This document shows positions 44,600 through 53,390 of a stretch of DNA of 64,000 bases, one piece after another. Source of the DNA: Blastopirellula retiformator (lineage in GTDB: Bacteria > Planctomycetota > Planctomycetia > Pirellulales > Pirellulaceae); the NCBI RefSeq assembly GCF_007859755.1, contig NZ_SJPF01000008.1, forward strand, positions 66,878-130,877, in the 5' to 3' direction. Position 1 is the first letter of the stretch. Every line of letters begins with the position of its first letter. The position numbers were made by a program, and so were the translations under genes. The notes beneath the pieces are model-generated. The model was not told the origin of the DNA. It made no database searches and saw only the letters and a program-made list of their open reading frames with translations.

Positions 44600-44992
44600 C
44601 TAGTGATGCCACCGCCGCGAGTCGGTCTTGGGGTACATGTAAGACGGTTTGTGGTGGTCGACCGAGCGATAGGAGGTCGCCGGAACGACTTGGGCCGGTT
44701 CGTACGAGAATCGCTGCGTCACCGTCGCGTCTTCTTGGGCCGGCGCCACTTTGTCGGCGTTGGTTGCGGCGGGGGCTGTCGGTTCGTACGAGAAACTACG
44801 ATTGCTTACGACCGCGGGAGTGGCTCGGAAATTGACTGCCGCTTGGTAGCTCGGGGCCGCATTGTGATGCCAGAAACCATGGCCGAAATCGCCACTGAGC
44901 TTCGACCCGGCGCCCCGTTGGGCAAACGCGGTGGTGGTTGATACGCCTGCGATCAGGGCGACCAGTAAGGCCATTAAGAACATCTTCTTCAT
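44600..44992 (-). CDS. Small secreted protein with FSYEP repeats
   Basis: 130 residues from ATG 44992, with GAGGAG 8 nt upstream. Signal peptide FLMALLVALIAGVSTTTAFA. The mature part is short, His- and Tyr-rich, and contains two copies of (S/R)FSYEP (VSNRSFSYEPTAP, VTQRFSYEPAQVV), ending HHKPSYMYPKTDSRRWHH. Function unknown; probably a wall or matrix component. Upstream lies a strongly structured region that may belong to its leader. Confidence 0.7.
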   Translation of the reverse strand: MKKMFLMALLVALIAGVSTTTAFAQRGAGSKLSGDFGHGFWHHNAAPSYQAAVNFRATPAVVSNRSFSYEPTAPAATNADKVAPAQEDATVTQRFSYEPAQVVPATSYRSVDHHKPSYMYPKTDSRRWHH

Positions 44993-45134
44993 CGCACTTC
45001 TCCTCAAACTTTCCATTGAATTGGGCTCGCGGATCGATTCGCTTGCGGTTGGCTGCGTCACATGGCGCGGTCAATCGATCCATTGCCAGATTCGATGCGG
45101 CGACCTCCTCCTTTCTTCACGGCGACCCTAAAAG

Positions 45135-45280
45135 TTTTTTCTGGAACGCCGTCTCACCCGTTTCGAGGGAGCTTCAACTCCGCTGCCCAGATCCGCGGCG
45201 CCCTTGCCTCGGGGCGCCGCAAGCTACCTGGACCGGGTTAGCTCTGACGCCAGGGCCCAAAAGTCATAACCAGCGACGGA
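45135..45280 (-). promoter_or_regulatory. Structured intergenic region, candidate cis-regulatory RNA
   Basis: GCGGCGCCC 45195-45203 pairs with 45212-45220; it is framed by CCAG 45187-45190/CTGG 45228-45231; AGCTA 45222-45226 can pair with TAGCT 45239-45243; and GGAG 45168-45171 with CTCC 45178-45181. The folding would fit a multi-stem aptamer in a 300-nt leader of the small secreted-protein gene (minus strand), but the plus-strand peptidase gene starts 160 bp away on the other side. Strand and class unproven. Confidence 0.35.
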
Positions 45281-45443
45281 GTCAACCTTTGCAAACAAGT
45301 GTGCGTGTAGCCGCATGCGGATTTTTGCCTTTAGGCATGCAATTTGTCTTTACAGATGCATCGCCCCTTTTTTGTGCGTTTGCGTCACGATTGGGGGCGA
45401 AAGATTTTTCCTAAGCCAAGGATTCTTCGGCGGATTTCGACGA

Positions 45444-46265
45444 ATGCGGACGTGTTACTTTGGATTTCTGTTCCTGATGCTGGGGCTGGTCGCGGCGTCG
45501 ACCATCAAAGCGGATGGATGGGATCGCCAATCCGATAACTTCCAAATTCGTACCTTTCGCGGTGGTCCCAGCGCCGTGAAGTTGCTGGCGCGTTGCGAAC
45601 AGCTGCGGTCCGATCTGCAGCAAGTTTGGTTAGGGGGCGATGATCGTCACGATTGGAGCCCGCGGTGTCAGGTCATCGTACATGCGTCTAAAGCGAGCTA
45701 TCAGACTGCAATAGGTCGTGGGGGCGCACAAACTTCGGGGAGTAGTTTGGTTCAGTCGGTCGAGGGGGAGATCGTCCTGCGCCGGATCGACTTGCTCTAC
45801 AGCGAAGAGCGGGGGGCATCGGCATTGCCGCATGAACTGACGCACGTCGTTCTCGCCGACCGTTTTGACAACGGACGTCCTCCGCGATGGCTCGACGAGG
45901 GAATCGCGACCATGGCTGATCCGACTGAGAAGCGAACGCTGCATCAACGTGATTGTCATGCGGCGCTCCGCAGCGGCGACGCCCTGCCGGTCGTACAATT
46001 GCTCCACCTCGACGAATTCGCTTCGGCAAAACAAGTACCAGCTTTCTACGGGCAAAGCTTGTCGCTGGTCCACTTCCTGGGTAGTCAGGACGAGCCGATC
46101 CGGTTGGTCGAATTCGCCGAGACGGCAGGCCACAAGGGGTATGACCGCGCTCTTCGCGAAATCTATCAGATCGACGGCGTCGCAGAGCTTGAGCGGCGTT
46201 GGCGAACATATGCCTTACGTCACGGCACGCAAGCTCCGCAGGCGCTTGTGTCACTGGTCCGCTAG
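45444..46265 (+). CDS. Secreted gluzincin-like metallopeptidase
   Basis: 273 residues from ATG 45444. Signal peptide CYFGFLFLMLGLVAASTIKA. The zinc motif HELTH lies in GASALPHELTHVVLADRF and is followed by WLDEGIATMAD, where the Glu is the third ligand: the HExxH...E layout of peptidase MA-like enzymes. The C-terminal half is helical (YGQSLSLVHFLGSQD). Probably periplasmic. No clear ribosome-binding site. The last 15 bp overlap the convergent anti-sigma gene. Confidence 0.8.
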   Translation: MRTCYFGFLFLMLGLVAASTIKADGWDRQSDNFQIRTFRGGPSAVKLLARCEQLRSDLQQVWLGGDDRHDWSPRCQVIVHASKASYQTAIGRGGAQTSGSSLVQSVEGEIVLRRIDLLYSEERGASALPHELTHVVLADRFDNGRPPRWLDEGIATMADPTEKRTLHQRDCHAALRSGDALPVVQLLHLDEFASAKQVPAFYGQSLSLVHFLGSQDEPIRLVEFAETAGHKGYDRALREIYQIDGVAELERRWRTYALRHGTQAPQALVSLVR

Positions 46266-47105
46266 TGCGTCCCCTTGCTCATCGAACCAGCCGGCTAACT
46301 GGCCGATCTCGTCGGCGTCATGGGCGCCAACCACGGTGATGTGTCGATCTCCCTGACGCCACGTGCCCGCGACCCGCTTATCGAGATCAACTACCTTCAC
46401 CTTGGTATCGCCATGCACCGCTTCGGTCGCTGGGCGATCGCCAAACCAAGCAGGCCGTTCGTCGGTATGTTCAAACAGCGCCAGCGCGCTGCCGTCAGGC
46501 CGTAGGTATTGGCAATGGACGGCGTCTCCTTGGGGCAGCTTGATCACGCTGCACGAGTGATGGGCGTAGCCTTCCGGCAGGCCGCCAGTGATGGCGGGGT
46601 GATAGCCAACCAGATGGACGGCGCTGTCGGCGTCGACCGGCTGCCCGTCGTAGCTCGCCAGTAAAAGTTGCTGCGCGGCAATTGGGTCTTGATGCAGCGT
46701 ATCGAAGTACTGGTCAAAGACGGCGCCGATCGCCAGGTTGCCTAGCGTGGTGAGATTCGCCTGGTAGCTGACCCAGCCGATGGCGAACACAACGCTGGCG
46801 GCAAGCGCCATTACCAGCGGAGCAAAAGGGCCGGTAGTCCAGCGATAAGGCTGCGCCGCCGCCAAACTCTCAGCCGAGACGCCATTCGCGTCGACCAGGT
46901 GCGATTCTAGTTGGTCCCACATTCCGGCAGGCGGCGAAGGATGATCGAGCGTCGCCGTCAAACGTGAAAGAGCGTCAAACGAGGCCAGCTCTTGTGCGCA
47001 GGCGTCGCAGTCGGCTAGATGGTCGGCCATCGCCAGCTGCTCCTCTTCGGGCATTTCGCCGTCGAAGAAGTCCGACATTCGTTCTCTTGCTTCCGAGCAG
47101 TCCAT
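46251..47105 (-). CDS. Zinc-finger anti-sigma factor
   Basis: 284 residues. N-terminal zf-HC2-type domain: MDCSEARERMSDFFDGEM then MADHLADCDACAQELASF (H..C..C zinc site). One membrane helix (PLVMALAASVVFAIGWVSY, about 95-113) and a periplasmic sensor domain of 170 residues. It should sequester the ECF sigma factor encoded 61 bp upstream and release it on an envelope signal. Confidence 0.9.
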   Translation of the reverse strand: MDCSEARERMSDFFDGEMPEEEQLAMADHLADCDACAQELASFDALSRLTATLDHPSPPAGMWDQLESHLVDANGVSAESLAAAQPYRWTTGPFAPLVMALAASVVFAIGWVSYQANLTTLGNLAIGAVFDQYFDTLHQDPIAAQQLLLASYDGQPVDADSAVHLVGYHPAITGGLPEGYAHHSCSVIKLPQGDAVHCQYLRPDGSALALFEHTDERPAWFGDRPATEAVHGDTKVKVVDLDKRVAGTWRQGDRHITVVGAHDADEIGQLAGWFDEQGDALADQ

Positions 47106-47166
47106 GTCGCGTTTCTTCTTGTGTCGATCGCACCGATCCCCTCCATTTGCGGCGGAAGATCGTCGT

Positions 47167-47787
47167 TTACTTGTCAGAATAACCCAAATCTTGCAACTGT
47201 CGCTTCAATTCTCGCCGAGCGCGATTCAAGCGGGACCCTACCGTTCCTTCTGGAATATGGAGCGCCATGGCAATGTCGTGGTACGAAAAGTCCTCCAGCT
47301 CACGCAGCAGGAAGATCGATTTCAGCTCGGGGTCGATCTTCGCCAACGCACGTTCGAGCGCCTCTTTCTGTTCCGATTGTTCGCCGCCGCTGGCCGTCGC
47401 TTCCGGCTCCCAGTCGAGATCGCTGTGCTTGTGTCGACGATTGCGCCGCAAGTGCTGCAGCGCCTCGTTGACGGCTAGTCGGTGGAGCCATGTTTCGAAG
47501 CGGGACCGGCCGTCGAACTTGTCGAGCGAACGGAACGCTTGCAGGAAGACCTGCTGCGCGACGTCGGCGGCATCCTGCGGTCCGGCGATGCGGGCTGCCA
47601 CGCGAAAGACATGCTCGCTGCAGGCTTCGTACAACTGACAACGCGCCGCCATGTTCCCTTGGCGGCAAGCCAAAATGATGGAGGCCAAAGGATCAACTCC
47701 CGGCGGAGTCGTCGATTCATTCACTATCTTCGATGCAGCGGGCTCGCAGTTTCTTCGCGAGAGATTGGGAGTTTTTGCCGTATTCAT
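47167..47787 (-). CDS. ECF-type sigma factor with cognate anti-sigma downstream
   Basis: 206 residues. Region 2: CQLYEACSEHVFRVAARIAG, AADVAQQVFLQAFRSLDKFD, RSRFETWLHRLAVNEALQHL. Region 4: FLLRELEDFSYHDIAMALHI and PEGTVGSRLNRARRELKRQL. The first 30 residues are a non-conserved extension; a later start is possible. First gene of a sigma/anti-sigma pair. Confidence 0.92.
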   Translation of the reverse strand: MNTAKTPNLSRRNCEPAASKIVNESTTPPGVDPLASIILACRQGNMAARCQLYEACSEHVFRVAARIAGPQDAADVAQQVFLQAFRSLDKFDGRSRFETWLHRLAVNEALQHLRRNRRHKHSDLDWEPEATASGGEQSEQKEALERALAKIDPELKSIFLLRELEDFSYHDIAMALHIPEGTVGSRLNRARRELKRQLQDLGYSDK

Positions 47788-48413
47788 GCTAGGTGGGTCG
47801 CAGCGAGATCGGCACTCCCTACAGAACCGAACCCGTCATGGAAAAATCGGAGTGATAGGCGCTGCAACAACGCAGGTGAACGCGCCTTTCGTGCCCCAGC
47901 TACAGCCGCCTGCATGAGGTACGAAATCGTCTTGGCGCTAAATGCCTTATTGGAGGATCTGGAATAAATCATTGCATACGGGAGGCAACTAGGGCAATCA
48001 TTGCGGAAGACCGCATGGCATCGAGGCATCTCAATCGGAAAAATGTTGCAACGCCGTGTTCGTTGCGGCAATCACTTTCTTCCCATTATAGGCGTGAACC
48101 TTGGGTATAGTGGTGGACAAGTTTCCTTATGGCCCCTTGCTGAATCGAGGCAACTTGCCTACCTTGCCAGACTTGTTTGAGCGAGCTGTCAGCGCCACGA
48201 AAAGACACGTTGGGAAACTGGGGGACTTTCGTTCGTAATCAAACTGATCTTGGGCGCCGCTTCTGGAATCGTTACAAGGTGGCGTCGCCGGGGTTCGTTT
48301 AAGTAGGGACTCCGCGCCGCGGCGACCCCAACCCCATTGATGGCGCTATGCCCCAGCGCTACCCACCTTAGAAATTTCGCCATGACTCGCGATCCAGCCG
48401 CGATGAGGGCGGA
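47788..48413. other. Gap of 625 bp, no convincing gene
   Basis: Divergent region between the sigma gene and a secreted-protein gene. Two short frames on the minus strand have no family features. Boxes resembling a promoter (TATAGT near 48107) are seen, without partner. No strong terminator or repeat recognised. Confidence 0.4.
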
Positions 48414-49484
48414 ATGGAAATGAATAGGATGTTCACTCGCATACGTTTCGCGTTTTCGATCTGTACGTTCGCCTTGGCGCTTCTAGGGGCTATGTCCCCG
48501 CCGCTAACAGCCGCTGAATCGCTGGCTGAAATCGCCGCTGCGAATGAGCGCAGCCTCAGCCAGATCGAAAACTTGCAGCTGCAGTATCGCGTGCAGTCGG
48601 AGCTACGTGAAAAGAACGGAACGTCGCGGCCGATGGCCAAGCCGCAGGAGAATTTTTACGCCTACTCGCGAACCAGCCGGCAAAAGCGACTGCGGATCAA
48701 TCCGGCGCCTGGGCAACAGCGGGTCGTCGATCGTTATCTGGCCAATGGTCTGATGCGCGAGCAATCGTACGACTTGGCGTTTGACGTCGAACTAGAGTCC
48801 TTGCTTCCGTACGATCAGAAGTCGTATCGCGCCGAGATCTCGCCCGCGAAACCGGGACTGATGGAGGAGATGGTTCCGCAGACGCTCGAAAAAATCCCGG
48901 TGATGGTCGTCTCCCAATCGCTGACCTTGAGCGAACTGGTGCAGCAGTGGGACTGCAAATTGATGAAAGATGACGGTGTCGCCATTCAGATTCGGGCCGA
49001 CCTGCCGACTCGCATCGCCGGAAAACATGCCGGCAGTTGCCTGTTGGTAACGTTGCGTCGCGACAAGGGCTACATGATCGAATCGCTGCGGATTGTCGTC
49101 ACCGGCGCCGGCACGAACGTCGAGACCGGCAAACCAGCGACAATGCTCGCGACCTTCAAGGTGCTAAAGTGGCAAGAACTTGCCGAAGGTCTGTGGTATC
49201 CGCAGCAAGTGCGCTTTGGCAACCATGGCGAGATGGCGACCAGTTCCGACGACGCAGGCCTGTTTGTCGAGTGGACCATCACCAGCGCCGTCGTCAACGC
49301 CGAGCATCTCGATAAGGAACTCGGATTCGCGTTCCTTCCCAATGCCGTCGTCGTCGAATATCGCAAAGATGGCGAAGCGGGACGCTTGTGGCTGTGGGGC
49401 CCCGAAGGGAAAGCGGTGACTACTTTCGCCAATGCGGATGAGTACGAATCCGCGCGACCGGGCGCACAGGTGCAGCGACGGTGA
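48414..49484 (+). CDS. Secreted protein of unknown function
   Basis: 356 residues; alternative ATGs at 48420 and 48429. Signal peptide FAFSICTFALALLGAMS, cleaved near TAAES. The mature protein has a long N-terminal helix (EIAAANERSLSQIENLQLQY) and then mostly beta structure (FYAYSRTSRQKRLR, GLWYPQQVRFGNHG). This arrangement vaguely recalls LolA/outer-membrane-lipoprotein-sorting proteins, but no signature residue proves it. Single gene. Confidence 0.7.
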   Translation: MEMNRMFTRIRFAFSICTFALALLGAMSPPLTAAESLAEIAAANERSLSQIENLQLQYRVQSELREKNGTSRPMAKPQENFYAYSRTSRQKRLRINPAPGQQRVVDRYLANGLMREQSYDLAFDVELESLLPYDQKSYRAEISPAKPGLMEEMVPQTLEKIPVMVVSQSLTLSELVQQWDCKLMKDDGVAIQIRADLPTRIAGKHAGSCLLVTLRRDKGYMIESLRIVVTGAGTNVETGKPATMLATFKVLKWQELAEGLWYPQQVRFGNHGEMATSSDDAGLFVEWTITSAVVNAEHLDKELGFAFLPNAVVVEYRKDGEAGRLWLWGPEGKAVTTFANADEYESARPGAQVQRR

Positions 49485-49502
49485 GTTCGGATCTGTGGCG
49501 AG

Positions 49503-50792
49503 CTACTTGCCCAGTCCAAAGATCGATTCGACGTTGCCGCGGAGGACCGTCTTGCCTAGTTCTAAAGCCCGGTCTTCGCTCCAGCCGCGGTCGATCACGA
49601 ATCGCTCGGCCAACACCTTGGCCAGGATCCGCTTGAACATCGCGAACTTCGGCATGCCGAATTCCAGCTTGTACATGTCGGTGTAGTAGCCGATCACCTT
49701 GGTTTGCGGGATCGCTTCGAGCCGCGCGGCCAGGTCGCTTTCGATATAGGCCGGCGTGTTGGAATACCACCAATGCCCGTTGGCGACGACATTCGGGAAG
49801 ATCCAGCTGTAGCTGACCAGCTCTTGATTGGTGACGCTGGCCAAGACCGAAACCGGAAAGGTAACGTCGCGGAAAGCGTTGAAGAGTTGACGGTATTGGA
49901 TCAGTGAGACGCGGCTGTCGTACAGGTCTTGTCCTTGGTAGACGCCGGTTTCATAGACGCCGCGGTTGACGCCAATCATCAGGTCGAACGGCAACTTGTG
50001 TTGACGGCAACGTTCGGCCAGCGACCAGAAGACGAAGTTCGATGCGGCGTGCCGATCGTTCGGGGCGGCGTCGTCCCCTTTCCCTAAGATGTTTTTGATC
50101 GCAATGTCAGCGCGGTTATCGCTGACGTAGTGGGGCGCGAAATCAGGCGGCAGCGAAATCGCACATGCCTTGGCGCCTTTGCTGACGAAATGCTCGAACA
50201 ACTTGTCGAGTGCGCTCTCGAGCGCCTCGCGGCCGCTGATCGAAATGCCGGTCGCATTCTCCAGGCGTTCAACGACGGTCAGCTTCGCCAAGTGAAAGAC
50301 GAGATCATCGGTTCGCAAGCAAGGAATGTAGCGGCCGGTATCGAAACCTTCGAGCGTGTCGTCGAAGTCGTTGGTCAGAAAGATCCCTTCCAGCTTGCTC
50401 TCGCGCAGGACCGTTTCTTCCCAGTCGTCTTTGGCCATTCGCTCGGCGGCCGAATCGTAGAGCGCTTCCCAATTGTCGGTCGTCAGCCGCTCGTCGGCGA
50501 AGCCGAACATCTTCTGGGCGAACTCGATAAACCAGCTGTACTGGATCGTGTTTTCGATCGGGCCGAAGTTTTCGACCAGGCGGCGGACCTTTTCTTTGGG
50601 ATCGAGACCGGGCTCTTCGATCTGATCTTTCGGCATGCCGGCCGAGTGCGATAGCTCGGTGTAGTAGTGGTACCCCAGGATGTCGGCCAGCGTCGTCGAC
50701 GCGGCGCTGAGCGGATTGATGTGCGAATGGGGGTCAACCAGAACGATTTGGTCTAGTTGTTCGAAAAGCTGTTTCCGCAACTCGATCGACAT
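49503..50792 (-). CDS. Uronate isomerase (UxaC)-like amidohydrolase-superfamily protein
   Basis: 429 residues. LVDPHSHINPLS near residue 18 gives the metal-binding HxH. The end has ANGHWWYSNTPAYIES and KVIGYYTDMYKLEFGMPKFA, matching the WWF/GxxTD pattern of the PF02614 glucuronate isomerase family, which interconverts hexuronates and keto-sugars. It is shorter than E. coli UxaC (about 470) and no other hexuronate genes are adjacent, so its true substrate may be different. Confidence 0.75.
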   Translation of the reverse strand: MSIELRKQLFEQLDQIVLVDPHSHINPLSAASTTLADILGYHYYTELSHSAGMPKDQIEEPGLDPKEKVRRLVENFGPIENTIQYSWFIEFAQKMFGFADERLTTDNWEALYDSAAERMAKDDWEETVLRESKLEGIFLTNDFDDTLEGFDTGRYIPCLRTDDLVFHLAKLTVVERLENATGISISGREALESALDKLFEHFVSKGAKACAISLPPDFAPHYVSDNRADIAIKNILGKGDDAAPNDRHAASNFVFWSLAERCRQHKLPFDLMIGVNRGVYETGVYQGQDLYDSRVSLIQYRQLFNAFRDVTFPVSVLASVTNQELVSYSWIFPNVVANGHWWYSNTPAYIESDLAARLEAIPQTKVIGYYTDMYKLEFGMPKFAMFKRILAKVLAERFVIDRGWSEDRALELGKTVLRGNVESIFGLGK

Positions 50793-50893
50793 GGGGGGAC
50801 CGGCTAAGTGAGGTAGGATGTGGCAAAGATCTCAGAGTAACTGAATGAGGCGCGCATTTCATCCCCCAAGAACACGAGGGCTGGGGGCGCCAA

Positions 50894-51610
50894 CTAGGTC
50901 GTTAGCGGCAGTTCCGACTGGCGAAACGTGGCGTACGTCTGGGCGAGAAACTCGGCCAGACCCGCGCGTTCGGCAAGCAGGGCGCGGACGCGCACCTGGC
51001 GGATGACGCCCTTCTCGAGCGGTTTGACGAACGAACGGACGCTCAGCCGCTGCGGTTCGATGACAATCGCATCGGCGTCGCCTGGGAAGACCAGCAAGCA
51101 GATCGCCAGATCGTCATTGATCGGCGCCGCCAAAGCGACCTCTTCGACTGGGGCCGAATCGGACTGGGCCGTGACTAACTGACCATCGACCAGGCGGTAG
51201 GCGCCGCTGGCGCCGATTTCGACCGAGACTGGCGCTGCGAAATCGAGTAGCGACGTTTGCCGCGACAGGATCAGGTCGCTGGCATCCTGATCGGGAATAG
51301 CGCGAACGTAGGCCTGGCTTCGAACCGGGACGTTTTCGCGTTCTTCCCCGGTAAAGACAAGGTCGTGCTCGCGAATATAGACTTCGGAGTGAAGCGGGGC
51401 TCCGAAGTCGACATGGATCGTTTGATAGCCTCCCGTCGGGATCTTAAAGAGGCGGACCTTCAGCGGATCGTCGTGCCAAGTCGTAAGGCTAGTATTAGGA
51501 AAGCTGCACTCAAACTTCTGCGGGCCGTGGCTTTCCCATTTCTTGACGGGAAGGTTTTTCGGTGGGGGGGGCACTTTGCCCGTGATCTCGAATTTCGGCA
51601 AGCGTGGCAT
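50894..51610 (-). CDS. Conserved hypothetical protein
   Basis: 238 residues, no signal peptide, no membrane segment. The beginning is Pro-rich (GKVPPPPKNLPVKKWESHG); the rest is a beta-rich domain (HVDFGAPLHSEVYIREHDLV, SVEIGASGAYRLVDGQLV) and a C-terminal helix with LLAERAGLAEFLAQTYATFR. No family recognised. No Shine-Dalgarno is visible, and a strong terminator lies 30 bp upstream of the ATG, so its expression may depend on read-through of that terminator. Confidence 0.6.
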   Translation of the reverse strand: MPRLPKFEITGKVPPPPKNLPVKKWESHGPQKFECSFPNTSLTTWHDDPLKVRLFKIPTGGYQTIHVDFGAPLHSEVYIREHDLVFTGEERENVPVRSQAYVRAIPDQDASDLILSRQTSLLDFAAPVSVEIGASGAYRLVDGQLVTAQSDSAPVEEVALAAPINDDLAICLLVFPGDADAIVIEPQRLSVRSFVKPLEKGVIRQVRVRALLAERAGLAEFLAQTYATFRQSELPLTT

Positions 51611-51640
51611 GAGCGAAGTGAGCGGCTACGACCAGGGAAC

Positions 51641-51759
51641 AAAAAAACCCCGTCTCTCACCAAGGTGAGCGACGGGGCCGGAACAGAGAAGAGGCCGAAG
51701 ACTTGCACCCGTAGGCACGGCGTTATGATTGGTATGATGCCGTAGTTGGCCCTCTTCCA
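51641..51759 (-). ncRNA. Probable small non-coding RNA or attenuator leader, about 119 nt
   Basis: A promoter (see next entry), a folded body and a strong terminator follow each other on the minus strand. The body has GAAGAGG 51688-51694 able to pair with CCTCTTC 51751-51757, and ACGGC/GCCGT enclosing an A/T-rich loop. The end CCCCGTC-GCTCACC pairs with GGTGAG-AGACGGGG and runs into seven U (51641-51647). No start codon with ribosome-binding site lies inside. It is not 5S, SRP or a functional tRNA by any conserved motif I can find. It is either a stand-alone sRNA or the regulatory leader of the gene at 50894-51610. Confidence 0.6.
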
Positions 51760-51765
51760 CTCGTC

Positions 51766-51793
51766 ATGATACCAGAGTGTTCGACATTGTCCA
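51766..51793 (-). promoter_or_regulatory. Promoter of the small RNA (extended -10 type)
   Basis: Minus strand: TGGACA (51793-51788), 16 bp, TATCAT (51771-51766) with TG one base upstream (extended -10, 51774-51773). Predicted start near 51759. Confidence 0.55.
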
Positions 51794-51940
51794 CCATTTG
51801 GTTCCCAAAAACTTGGGCGAAAGTTTGGGATCCGAGCGAGCGTTTTGTCTCGGTAGTTCTACTGTCGACCGGATTTCTTATCATTGGTCGTGACGGAAAC
51901 TACAGAGGCGATCAAGATGGCCCGATGGTGAGAGAGCCAA

Positions 51941-52717
51941 ATGTCTGACTACCTAACGACTTGCGAGAAGGCGGCCCGCGCTGCTGGCGCCGTTTTACTT
52001 GAGTGGCAGGGGAAATTTCGCGTCCGAGAGAAAGGGCGAGCCGACTTGGTAACCGAGGCCGACGTCGAGTCGCAAAAGAAGATCCAGGAGATCGTGCTGG
52101 GAGAATTTCCGGAACACGGATTCTTGGGAGAAGAGGAAGATCCCGCCAACGCCGTCTCTAGCCAGTATGAGTATCGGTGGATTGCCGACCCGCTCGACGG
52201 CACGACCAATTACGTTCATGGGCTAGCGAACTATTCGGTCTCCTTGGCATTGCAGCATCGCGGCGAAGTGATCGTCGGCGTCGTCTACGATCCGGTGCAT
52301 GATCAATGCTTTGCGGCGGAGCGGGGCCAAGGGGCGACCCTTAACGGCGAGAAATTGCAGGTCAGCGACGTTACCGATCTAGAGGCTGCGTTGGTGGCGG
52401 CTAGTTTCGCCGCTGGCATCCAGCGCGATTCGCCCGAGATCGAACAGTTTATCGAGGTGCTAGTGCGCTGTCAGGCGATGCGGCGTTTGGGGTCGGCGGC
52501 GCTCAATCTGGCGTATGTCGCCGCGGGGACTTTGGATGCTTATTGGGCGTCGAGCGTTAAAATTTGGGATGTCGCCGCTGGCGTGTTGTTGGTCCAGGAA
52601 GCAGGCGGCGTCATTCGCGGGCCTGGTGGAGAGCCGTTCGATTGGAATCGCCCTAAGGTGGTCGCCGCTTCGACCGAGCAACTGCATGACCAACTGCAGG
52701 CTTCCATCGGCGCCTGA
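51941..52717 (+). CDS. Inositol-monophosphatase-family phosphatase
   Basis: 258 residues. Metal-binding motifs GEEEDPANA, WIADPLDGTTNYVHGL and WDVAAGVLLVQEAGG are all present, so the active site is complete. The family includes SuhB-type inositol-1-phosphatases, 3'-phosphoadenosine phosphatases and histidinol-phosphatases; which one cannot be said. Followed 33 bp later by the GNAT gene, possibly co-transcribed. Confidence 0.93.
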   Translation: MSDYLTTCEKAARAAGAVLLEWQGKFRVREKGRADLVTEADVESQKKIQEIVLGEFPEHGFLGEEEDPANAVSSQYEYRWIADPLDGTTNYVHGLANYSVSLALQHRGEVIVGVVYDPVHDQCFAAERGQGATLNGEKLQVSDVTDLEAALVAASFAAGIQRDSPEIEQFIEVLVRCQAMRRLGSAALNLAYVAAGTLDAYWASSVKIWDVAAGVLLVQEAGGVIRGPGGEPFDWNRPKVVAASTEQLHDQLQASIGA

Positions 52718-52750
52718 TCTCCCTCTCATGCCGCTTGGAGTCTGCTCATC

Positions 52751-53260
52751 ATGATCATCCGCCAAGAACAGCCGGAAGACGTTCCGGCGATCCGCCAACT
52801 GTTGCTCGCCGCTTTTCCGACCGCGATCGAAAACGAGATCGTCGACCAAATTCGAGACTCCAAATGCGAGCAGATTTCGCTCGTTGCCGAAGTTGACGGC
52901 AACATCGTCGGTCAGATCTTGTTTACGCCGGCGACGATCGAGCGTGACGCCCATGTTGTCCAGGGTTGGGGACTGGCGCCGGTCTCGGTCGCTCCCAAGT
53001 CGCAAGGCCGCGGGATTGGCGCTACGCTGGTCCGCCAAGGGCTGGAAGAACTGCGACAGCAGGGCGGGGCGTTCGTGATCGTGCTTGGCGATCCTCAGTA
53101 TTACCCGAAATTTGGCTTCCAGCCGGCGGCGCAGTGGAACGTCCAGTCGGAGTTTGGCGGCGTGCCGGCCGAGGCGTTTATGCTGATCGCCTTCGACGAA
53201 GAGGCGATCGGCGATGGCGGAATCGCCAAGTACCGGCCTGAGTTCGCGTCGGCGGTTTGA
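52751..53260 (+). CDS. GNAT N-acetyltransferase (YhbS-like)
   Basis: 169 residues. Acetyl-CoA binding motif SVAPKSQGRGIGATLVRQGL (R/QxxGxG/A) near 80-99, then VIVLGDPQYYPKFGFQPA, a signature of the YhbS-type branch. Acceptor unknown. Confidence 0.9.
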   Translation: MIIRQEQPEDVPAIRQLLLAAFPTAIENEIVDQIRDSKCEQISLVAEVDGNIVGQILFTPATIERDAHVVQGWGLAPVSVAPKSQGRGIGATLVRQGLEELRQQGGAFVIVLGDPQYYPKFGFQPAAQWNVQSEFGGVPAEAFMLIAFDEEAIGDGGIAKYRPEFASAV

Positions 53261-53390
53261 TCGGCGTTTGCTAGCGAGCCGTTCCGCTTGATCTTGACCT
53301 TTCCTCCGGTTCCATCTAGCTTTTTGCAAGCGGCCGAACCGTTCACTGGACGAACGCGCGGCCTAAGCAAGGAAGCACGGAGAATCAAGG

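Noticed and set aside
45195-45220. GC hairpin as a transcription terminator
   Set aside because: No T-run on either strand after the stem.
51688-51757. tRNA-like pairing (7-bp acceptor-like stem) in the small RNA
   Set aside because: No proper anticodon arm, T-arm stem mispairs and the T-loop lacks TTC; the fold is better explained as an sRNA or leader.
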